DNA from: Nanosynbacter sp. | GTDB taxonomy: Bacteria; Patescibacteriota; Saccharimonadia; Saccharimonadales; Saccharimonadaceae | Direction: 5' to 3' | Assembly (NCBI GenBank): GCA_029975625.1 | Contig: JARKOR010000179.1 | Coordinates: 1-15,325, forward strand | Length of the DNA: 15,325 nucleotides | Shown here: piece after piece, positions 1-4,732 of the stretch | How positions within the stretch are numbered: the stretch's first letter is position 1 | Layout of the letters: each line of letters starts with the position of its first letter | Program-made: the position numbers and the translations under genes | The notes under the pieces: model-generated | What the model saw: the letters and a program-made list of their open reading frames with translations, nothing else | Databases searched by the model: none | Told to the model about the DNA's origin: nothing

Positions 1-52
1 GGTTTTCGCCGCGGGCGTGAAATCCGTTAAGCAGGTCGAGAAGGGTTTTCAT
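1..52 (-). CDS. N-terminal fragment of a host gene cut by the window edge
   Basis: A minus-strand frame starts at an ATG (52-50) and runs out of the window. Seventeen codons are visible, beginning MKTLLDLLNGF. A ribosome site (GAGGG) lies six bases upstream of the ATG, which is why this start is believable. Too little protein is visible for a family call. It follows the second cas2 on the same strand after a gap of about 100 bp, so it may be read through from the adaptation operon or have its own promoter. It is probably the first gene outside the CRISPR locus. Confidence 0.45.
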   Translation of the reverse strand, partial: MKTLLDLLNGFHARGEN

Positions 53-113
53 ACGCAGCCCTCTGATTCATGAGCAGATGTCATCAGGGTACCACCTGGA
101 AGCCGATCCGCAA

Positions 114-140
114 GAATCCTCTTTGAAAGGTCCCGGATTC
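114..140. other. small inverted repeat downstream of the second cas2
   Basis: GAATCC (114-119) pairs with GGATTC (135-140) around a 15-base loop that itself holds the near-palindrome CTTTGAAAG. It lies just after the end of the adaptation operon on the minus strand. There is no T-run, so it is at best a weak terminator or a processing hairpin. Confidence 0.2.
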
Positions 141-150
141 AAACCTCTTG

Positions 151-429
151 TCAGAGAACCAGCACTTCACCCTCTTCCGGAACAACGGCGAAAATCCCGA
201 GCGCAATCAGCGTGTCGGCGCACCGGCCGCACAGGGGGAAGTACTTCACGCCGTCCTCCGCAAGCGACATGACAGCCTCGGCCCTCCGCCGCATCTCGCG
301 GAAGGCGGCCTCGTCCACCTCTACCTCGAAGATGGACTTCTGCACCCTGAACCCGTAATCCTTCATCACACGGGCTATCTTCAACAGCCGACGGGGATTG
401 GCTATGTCGTAGGCGACGATCATGTTCAC
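151..429 (-). CDS. cas2: Cas2 (second, promoter-distal copy)
   Basis: A 92-residue Cas2-family protein, part of the Cas1-Cas2 integrase that inserts new spacers into the array. Visible signatures are the first-strand VAYDI with the conserved metal-site Asp8, and GFRVQKSIFE at about 26-35. Cys67 and Cys70 form a CxxC pair. The start is a GTG (429-427) placed nine bases after AAGGAGGAG; a downstream ATG (423-421) would shorten it by two residues but is too far from the ribosome site. That ribosome site overlaps the stop of the upstream cas2, so the two are probably translated together. By ungapped eye comparison only about a quarter of positions match the neighbouring Cas2. Confidence 0.9.
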   Translation of the reverse strand: MNMIVAYDIANPRRLLKIARVMKDYGFRVQKSIFEVEVDEAAFREMRRRAEAVMSLAEDGVKYFPLCGRCADTLIALGIFAVVPEEGEVLVL

Positions 430-446
430 GCCAGGACGCTCCTCCT

Positions 447-722
447 TCAGATTATCATGTAATCAAGCACGGCAATCCTGATCCCTCGCCCTGAGACACG
501 GACATTCCGGAGGCATGCGGCACAGAGCCGATACATACGCACCGAATCCGTCCCCGGATTAATCAGCGCGCGCGCGCGGGTGACGATCTCCCGGATGCCG
601 TCCGGGTCGAGATCACATTCGAACACCGATTTCTGGGTATTCAGGCCGAATTCCTTCAGAAAACGGTGGAATACCCTTCTTGCCTTGTGTGAGCTTATGT
701 CATAGGTCAGGAGCACTATCAT
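447..722 (-). CDS. cas2: Cas2 (first copy, next to cas1)
   Basis: A 91-residue Cas2-family protein. It starts MIVLLTYDIS with Asp8 at the usual place, then GLNTQKSVFEC at about 26-36, the hallmark second and third strands of the ferredoxin-like fold. Cys67 and Cys70 form a CxxC pair at the same positions as in the second Cas2. It lies 30 bp after cas1 and 17 bp before the next cas2, on the same strand. Known role: the dimer bridges two Cas1 dimers in the spacer-integration complex. Two unlike Cas2 proteins in one operon allow a heterodimer, or separate use by different Cas1 complexes; this is inference. Confidence 0.92.
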   Translation of the reverse strand: MIVLLTYDISSHKARRVFHRFLKEFGLNTQKSVFECDLDPDGIREIVTRARALINPGTDSVRMYRLCAACLRNVRVSGRGIRIAVLDYMII

Positions 723-752
723 TGGAGTAACCCGTCGAGCGACCTGTTTTTT

Positions 753-1910
753 TCACTTCAACAGGAGCGGCTGATACTCGGCGATCTCCCCCTCCACGAG
801 GCGGCGGTACTGCCGGGCCTGGAATACCATGGCATCACCGTAGGTCAGACGCTTTTCCGCCAACGGATAGAAAAACTCCGTTGAAATCTTCTTTTCGAAC
901 GCCTGGACCAGACGCGCGAAAGCAGGAGGATGGAGACGTACGGCTGGCTTACCGCTTCGGGCCTCTTCTATTTCCGGGGTCTCCTCCATCCGCTGATCTG
1001 GCATGTCGAAGACGTCCTCTTCCTCCCCGCTCGTCATTTGGCCGATCCGGTCCATACACGCTGATGCCAGGAGTTCTTCCGTATCGTCCGTCGTCTGTAG
1101 CTCCGGCAGCTCCAGTTTATAGAAATCATGCTCCTTCAGAATCCCCAGGTTGAAAAGCGAGAGGGTCAGCGTATCGGCCAGGATGGCCCGGAATTCCTCC
1201 ACCAGGTCGAGGGGGAGCGAATGCCGACCGTATTCCAGGGAATGCAGCACTCCGGGATACGGATCCAGTCCGGCCAGTCTGACCGCCGCATTGGCCCGGT
1301 TGATCAGAAATGTATAGAGCAGCGACAGAACCGAATTCACCGGATCGGTCGGCGGGCGCCGCACCCGGCGACGGAAGCCGAAGTCCCTGTCCAGGCCGAA
1401 TCCAAAGGCGGGAAAATACAGGGCTCCCGCCCGACCTTCGAGCCCACGGACGCTCTCGACCGTCCCCGCATCCTCGAGCCTTCTGACCAGCCCCCGAATC
1501 TCGGCCGCGGCGACGCCTGCCTTCGACACCTTGCGGGTCCGCTGGATACGCTGAAGCGCCGTGGCCATGTTCATAAGTTTCCCGGCCGCAATGCTTTTTG
1601 CGGTCTTCAGGCAGAACCCGGTGTCATCCAGCAGCGCGAACTGTCTTTTCCTGAGAAACACGTTCTTCGGTTCGACCGATGCGAGCCTTCCGAGATAACG
1701 ACCGTCGGTTCTGAGGAAAACGGTGTCTATGCCCTCCCTGAGGAGCAGCTTCATGGCCTGGGGGGTGATGGTCACGTTTCCCACTATAACGATCTGACTC
1801 AACCGGTAGGTGAAAAGGGTGCGAGTGGAATCATTGTCCGGCGTCCGGACGATCAGATGCCGCCCTTCCCTGACTATCCTGGCGCCCTGAGTCTGTACGT
1901 ACACGATCAT
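753..1910 (-). CDS. cas1: Cas1 integrase with acidic insert
   Basis: A 385-residue Cas1, the catalytic subunit of spacer integration. The N-terminal beta domain covers about residues 1-80. The C-terminal helical domain carries the metal-site residues: Glu158 in LEGRAGALYFPAFG, His223 in VLHSLEYGRH, and Asp235/Glu238 in SLPLDLVEEFR. It is longer than the usual 320-340 residues because of an acidic insertion at roughly 268-325 (EEL, GEEEDVFD, EETPEIEEA) inside the C-terminal domain. The start is an ATG (1910-1908) five bases after GAGGTG, and that ribosome site overlaps the stop of the upstream lipoprotein gene. The gap is 9 bp, so it sits in an operon with the lipoprotein and both cas2 genes. 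The family call is secure; the role of the insert is unknown. Confidence 0.95.
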   Translation of the reverse strand: MIVYVQTQGARIVREGRHLIVRTPDNDSTRTLFTYRLSQIVIVGNVTITPQAMKLLLREGIDTVFLRTDGRYLGRLASVEPKNVFLRKRQFALLDDTGFCLKTAKSIAAGKLMNMATALQRIQRTRKVSKAGVAAAEIRGLVRRLEDAGTVESVRGLEGRAGALYFPAFGFGLDRDFGFRRRVRRPPTDPVNSVLSLLYTFLINRANAAVRLAGLDPYPGVLHSLEYGRHSLPLDLVEEFRAILADTLTLSLFNLGILKEHDFYKLELPELQTTDDTEELLASACMDRIGQMTSGEEEDVFDMPDQRMEETPEIEEARSGKPAVRLHPPAFARLVQAFEKKISTEFFYPLAEKRLTYGDAMVFQARQYRRLVEGEIAEYQPLLLK

Positions 1911-1919
1911 TGTCCCACC

Positions 1920-2426
1920 TCAGTATCCCATTTGGACCGTCTTCTCGTTCGCTTCCCTTTCTTCCATTTCTCTGCGGGACTCATCCTCGGACATCCTCTT
2001 CCGACCTTCCACGCTGTCCGGGTAAAGATCCACCGACACCGCATCCTCGTGGATCTTCCACATGGCGCCGGTCGCAGGGTCAACGATCAGGATACCAATG
2101 AGCCCTCCAAAAACGATATTTCCCAGGTACCAGCCGTTAAGCCCGGCCTTTACTTCCACCTCACGGGGAATATATCCCTCCCTGCTGATTCTTACCCTGT
2201 AATGGGCGGGCTGAAAGAAGCCGGCATCGTTCGAAAGCGACGCTGTGAAGGGGGTACGGGTCTTCGTAATGGCCAGACCGGTCCGGGCGTCGATAATCTC
2301 GCAGTCGGCTTCCGGCCTTGAAAGGATCGGAAGGGTTTTCGGCCCGCCGGATACGATGGACGCGCAGCCCGTGGCGAAGCAAAGAGAAAAAGCGATGAGT
2401 GAACGAGTGAATTTTAAAAAGCGCAT
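1920..2426 (-). CDS. predicted lipoprotein of unknown function in the cas1 operon
   Basis: A 168-residue protein with a type II signal peptide: charged start MRFLKFTR, hydrophobic core, and lipobox FATGC with the modified Cys at 21. The mature part opens ASIVSGGPKTLPILSRPEA and contains REGYIPREVEV (83-93), which resembles PEGA-type beta repeats of surface lipoproteins. A Gly/hydrophobic stretch at 98-118 (GWYLGNIVFGG, then LIVDPATGAMW) follows, and the tail is charged and probably helical (about 138-165). The ATG (2426-2424) lies six bases after GGAGG. It is the first gene of the transcript that continues into cas1. A cell-envelope protein is not expected in the adaptation complex. It may be a cargo gene sharing the promoter, or it may have an uncharacterised role. 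Confidence 0.75.
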   Translation of the reverse strand: MRFLKFTRSLIAFSLCFATGCASIVSGGPKTLPILSRPEADCEIIDARTGLAITKTRTPFTASLSNDAGFFQPAHYRVRISREGYIPREVEVKAGLNGWYLGNIVFGGLIGILIVDPATGAMWKIHEDAVSVDLYPDSVEGRKRMSEDESRREMEEREANEKTVQMGY

Positions 2427-2458
2427 AGGTAGCCTCCATGGGTGTTTTGTGGGGCTAC

Positions 2459-2500
2459 CTTATGTCAGGGGGGAGAAAATGACGAGGACTGCAACGTTGC
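2459..2500 (-). promoter_or_regulatory. candidate promoter and operator of the lipoprotein-cas1-cas2-cas2 operon
   Basis: The perfect palindrome GCAACGTTGC (2491-2500) is embedded in the minus-strand string CGCAACGTTGCAGTC, which occurs again upstream of cas6. Weak promoter boxes follow at matching distances: TCGTCA (2485-2480) as -35 and CATAAG (2464-2459) as -10. A second palindrome, TGTTAACA (2503-2510), lies just upstream. The boxes are poor matches to consensus. The call rests on the shared motif and its identical distance to the start codon. Confidence 0.4.
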
Positions 2501-2510
2501 GGTGTTAACA

Positions 2511-2550
2511 GCGGTCGAACGGTGGGCGGCGAGCGACGTTCGACGGAACG
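2511..2550. repeat. GTCGAAC-type short repeat after vapC
   Basis: This stretch holds GGTCGAAC (2513-2520) and GACGTTCGACGG (2535-2546). These are variants of the GTCGAACGTC / GACGTTCGAC words found at several other junctions of this locus (near 3231, 4462, 12526 and 13790-13924). It starts directly after the vapC stop codon. Confidence 0.5.
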
Positions 2551-2928
2551 TCATACCTTGATGACAAGTTCCGAGTATGGGGGCAGCTGGGAGTCAGTGG
2601 TAAGCAGACGGAGAGGCTCACTGAGAGATTGGGCGAGGAGCATGCGGTCAAAAGGATCTTTGTGGAGATGCGCCAGCCGGGTGAGCGCAAGGGTATGCTC
2701 GGGTGTTATAGACAAAGGCTCGAACCCGCTCTCCCTTATTCCGGCCGCGAGTTCGGCGGGCTCGGCTTCCAGTTTCCCCAAGGAGATCTTGATAACGGAT
2801 TCCCAAAGCGAGGCGGCGCTGACATAGACGTTTTCCGCATCGGTTATTATCTTGCGGGCCGCTGGAGAAAGCAGAGAAGAATCTTCGAGCCACCATAGAT
2901 AAATATGGGTATCCAGCAGGATTCTCAT
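2551..2928 (-). CDS. vapC: PIN-domain toxin (VapC family RNase)
   Basis: A 125-residue PIN-domain protein, the expected size for VapC toxins, which cut specific RNAs with Mg2+. The acidic site is visible: Asp6 in RILLDTH, Glu43 in SLWES, Asp91 and Asp94 in KDPFDRMLLAQ, and Asp112 in TTDSQL. The start ATG overlaps the antitoxin stop by four bases (ATGA), typical of coupled toxin-antitoxin pairs. It sits between the CRISPR array and the cas1 operon. It is most likely an independent type II addiction module, although a stabilising role for the locus is possible. Confidence 0.9.
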   Translation of the reverse strand: MRILLDTHIYLWWLEDSSLLSPAARKIITDAENVYVSAASLWESVIKISLGKLEAEPAELAAGIRESGFEPLSITPEHTLALTRLAHLHKDPFDRMLLAQSLSEPLRLLTTDSQLPPYSELVIKV

Positions 2929-3164
2929 GCGCCTGCCTCGAATGAATCAATAACCTCATCGGGTAGAGGAGCGTCAAAATCATCGGCTACCCTGATCTTA
3001 CCCTTCAGCCAGCCGGGTTTACGGGCGGCTTTCCCGCCGCTGTACGGCACAAGACGGGCGAGGGGTTTATTCCCCCGGGCAATGACAATATCTTCGCCTT
3101 CCTGCACCTCGTCAAGCAGACGTGAAAGATTGGTTTTCGCTTCATGGGTGTTGACGATCACCAT
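2925..3164 (-). CDS. Phd/YefM-type antitoxin
   Basis: A 79-residue antitoxin starting MVIVNTHEAKTNLSRLLDEV. The pattern VNxHEAKxNLSxLL followed by GEDIVIARGNKPLARLVP is characteristic of the Phd/YefM DNA-binding fold. The C-terminal part from about residue 43 (KPGWLKGKIRVADDFDAPLPDEVI) is the toxin-binding tail. I choose the ATG at 3164-3162 because GTGGAGG lies five bases upstream; the GTG at 3176 is part of that ribosome site. Its stop overlaps the vapC start. Such antitoxins normally repress their own promoter together with the toxin. Confidence 0.88.
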   Translation of the reverse strand: MVIVNTHEAKTNLSRLLDEVQEGEDIVIARGNKPLARLVPYSGGKAARKPGWLKGKIRVADDFDAPLPDEVIDSFEAGA

Positions 3165-3180
3165 ATGTGCCTCCACTTGC

Positions 3181-3211
3181 TTAGTTCAAGTTAGTTTACT
3201 CCGCAAAGCGG
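3181..3211 (-). promoter_or_regulatory. possible operator of the toxin-antitoxin pair
   Basis: Immediately upstream of the antitoxin there is a direct repeat TTAGTT (3181-3186 and 3191-3196, plus-strand reading) and an inverted repeat CCGC-AAA-GCGG (3201-3211). Phd-type antitoxins usually bind short repeats at this position. No clear promoter boxes can be assigned. Confidence 0.25.
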
Positions 3212-3230
3212 GTTTTGTCTATAAAGAACA

Positions 3231-3250
3231 TCGGTCGAGTGTCGAACGTC
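3231..3250. repeat. GTCGAAC-type repeat on the trailer side of the array
   Basis: It reads TCGGTCGAGTGTCGAACGTC. The 11-mer GTCGAGTGTCG (3234-3244) recurs on the opposite strand at 4462-4472, on the far side of the leader. The last ten bases match the GTCGAACGTC word of the other junction repeats. Confidence 0.5.
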
Positions 3251-3270
3251 AAAAAGCGGTTATGAACCCG

Positions 3271-3291
3271 TCACGATTGATCAGATCGTGA
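3271..3291. other. stem-loop at the distal end of the CRISPR array
   Basis: TCACGAT (3271-3277) pairs with ATCGTGA (3285-3291) around the loop TGATCAG. On the minus strand it lies nine bases past the last repeat, where the pre-crRNA transcript would leave the array. A T5 run follows only after about 20 bases, so it is a weak terminator candidate at best. Confidence 0.35.
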
Positions 3292-3300
3292 CGAAGGTCC

Positions 3301-4214
3301 GTCGTAATCCCTTCGTAAATCAGGTCAATTCCTTCTCTTCAGCGACAAAACGAACGAGCAAACAGTCCAGTCCGTCGTAATCCCTTCGTAAATCAGGTCA
3401 ATTCCTTCGTTAATTTCACCTTTGGCATTAAAAGGTGCAGCCGTGTTTTTACGTCGTAATCCCTTCGTAAATCAGGTCAATTCCTTCGAATTACCCTCTC
3501 CCCGCTCTACGGCAACACCTCGGAGTCGTAATCCCTTCGTAAATCAGGTCAATTCCTTCTACCTGACCGAGAGACATGAACGGCTGTCCGACGTGGTCGT
3601 AATCCCTTCGTAAATCAGGTCAATTCCTTCTGTTGAGTCGACTTGGGCCAACAGATGAAGTTCTGGACCGTCGTAATCCCTTCGTAAATCAGGTCAATTC
3701 CTTCATTTCGGCCGTTCTGGAAGTTCGGTTCGACGCCGAGGGTCGTAATCCCTTCGTAAATCAGGTCAATTCCTTCGGGAGGACGAAGAATGAACATACG
3801 AGCGTCCATGCTCCCTGGGTCGTAATCCCTTCGTAAATCAGGTCAATTCCTTCGTTAGACATAAGAATTCAACAGACTGGAGGTAATTGTCGTAATCCCT
3901 TCGTAAATCAGGTCAATTCCTTCAGGCCCCTGATCGTCGATAAGGGGAGGAATCATGACTGACGTCGTAATCCCTTCGTAAATCAGGTCAATTCCTTCCC
4001 AGCCTTCATTAAGCTATGTGGATGGAAAGTTGACCTTGTCGTAATCCCTTCGTAAATCAGGTCAATTCCTTCAGGATAGCATGAAGGGATATAGCCCCAT
4101 AATGGGAATGTCGTAATCCCTTCGTAAATCAGGTCAATTCCTTCCGGCAATAGCGTGGGCCATGAGGTTTGATGACATGGTCGTAATCCCTTCGTAAATC
4201 AGGTCAATTCCTTC
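3301..4214 (-). CRISPR. CRISPR array, 13 repeats and 12 spacers
   Basis: Thirteen copies of a 35-bp repeat, all identical as far as I can read. On the plus strand each begins GTCGTAATCCCTTCG and ends CAATTCCTTC. Starts are 3301, 3374, 3453, 3525, 3596, 3670, 3742, 3819, 3889, 3964, 4038, 4110 and 4180. Spacers are 38, 44, 37, 36, 39, 37, 42, 35, 40, 39, 37 and 35 nt from left to right. I read the array on the minus strand: there the repeat ends GGGATTACGAC, so the crRNA 5' handle would be ATTACGAC, close to ATTGCGAC of Thermus thermophilus type III. The AT-rich leader is on the right, and all cas genes are on the minus strand. The repeat contains a quasi-duplication (GAAGGAATTGAC / GAAGGGATTACGAC) and only a weak hairpin, as expected for processing by Cas6. 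No spacer source can be named without a search. Confidence 0.98.
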
Positions 4215-4460
4215 CGCGCCCTCCCTTTTCGTAATTTTTTCGGCAAGTTACGCCCTCTTTTCCGCAGACCTCCCAAACATAAACGACCAAAATGAATAAA
4301 TAACATCGTTTCTCGCCTCCTTTCCACGTCTTAACATATTGAATTTTAAGTCTTTTTTCATTTTACGCAGACCTCGAAAACCACATCATGCAATTCCGCA
4401 TTAAAATCAACGTGTTATCAAAATCAGTCATTTCACCCTCATGGTTCGCGTAATCCAACT
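4215..4460 (-). promoter_or_regulatory. CRISPR leader
   Basis: About 245 bp of AT-rich, non-coding sequence between the csx3-like gene and the first repeat, clearly richer in A/T than its surroundings (for example the runs around 4230, 4290 and 4345-4364). It lies upstream of the array in the inferred direction of transcription, where the promoter and the integration signals are expected. A 15-bp motif occurs twice inside it in the same orientation (4258-4272 and 4361-4375, reading TTTTNCGCAGACCTC on the plus strand). No single promoter can be chosen with confidence; several TTGA and TAAAAT-like strings are present on the minus strand. Confidence 0.75.
4258..4375. repeat. direct repeat within the leader
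   Basis: TTTTCCGCAGACCTC (4258-4272) and TTTTACGCAGACCTC (4361-4375) differ at one of 15 bases and are 103 bp apart. The first copy lies 44 bp from the leader-repeat junction. Confidence 0.6.
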
Positions 4461-4461
4461 C

Positions 4462-4472
4462 CGACACTCGAC
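4462..4472. repeat. inverted partner of the trailer-side repeat
   Basis: CGACACTCGAC here is the exact reverse complement of GTCGAGTGTCG at 3234-3244. The two copies bracket the array plus leader. Confidence 0.45.
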
Positions 4473-4477
4473 GATTC

Positions 4478-4732
4478 TCAAAACGGACTATGGTCGAAGA
4501 TCATCACATCACCGGTAATGGGGGACCGATAGTACAGTTTCAGCGCCTTTCCATGCAGGGAATGGGCAATCTTCAGATAGAGCCACACCGGCCCGGCGCC
4601 GGTAAGAACCACTTCGTTCCTCTCACCGGCCAACTCCCTTGCCTTCCTTTCATACTCCTTCATTTCCACCAGTTTAGCCGCTCCGGTTTCGGCGTAGAGG
4701 GTTTCGATGTCGATGGTTATGCAGTCAGCCAT
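4478..4732 (-). CDS. csx3: Csx3-like protein (putative Crn3 ring nuclease)
   Basis: An 84-residue protein. The segment VVLTGAGPVWLYLKIAHSLH (41-60) followed by a hydrophobic strand and VMIFDHSPF at the C-terminus fits what I recall of the Csx3 family, including its length. Csx3 proteins are known as Mn2+-dependent ring nucleases (Crn3) that open cyclic tetra-adenylate. The gene overlaps the end of the Card1-like nuclease by 16 bp, so the two are probably translated together, and a ring nuclease beside a cyclic-oligoadenylate-activated nuclease makes functional sense. The start ATG follows AAAGGA by about ten bases. The alternative is an uncharacterised CRISPR accessory protein of similar size; the family name comes from remembered motifs, not a search. 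Confidence 0.65.
   Translation of the reverse strand: MADCITIDIETLYAETGAAKLVEMKEYERKARELAGERNEVVLTGAGPVWLYLKIAHSLHGKALKLYYRSPITGDVMIFDHSPF

Noticed and set aside
3271..3291. Intrinsic terminator for the array
   Set aside because: The stem is only seven bp with a seven-base loop and is not directly followed by a T-run on the minus strand, so it is reported only as a stem-loop.
3422..3836. Short open frames in the array that repeat NPFVNQVNSF or EGIDLIYEGITT
   Set aside because: They are translations of the CRISPR repeat, not proteins.
3301..4214. Array transcribed on the plus strand
   Set aside because: The minus-strand repeat end resembles known type III handles, the AT-rich leader is on the right, and the cas genes are on the minus strand. 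The case is strong but not proven by sequence alone.
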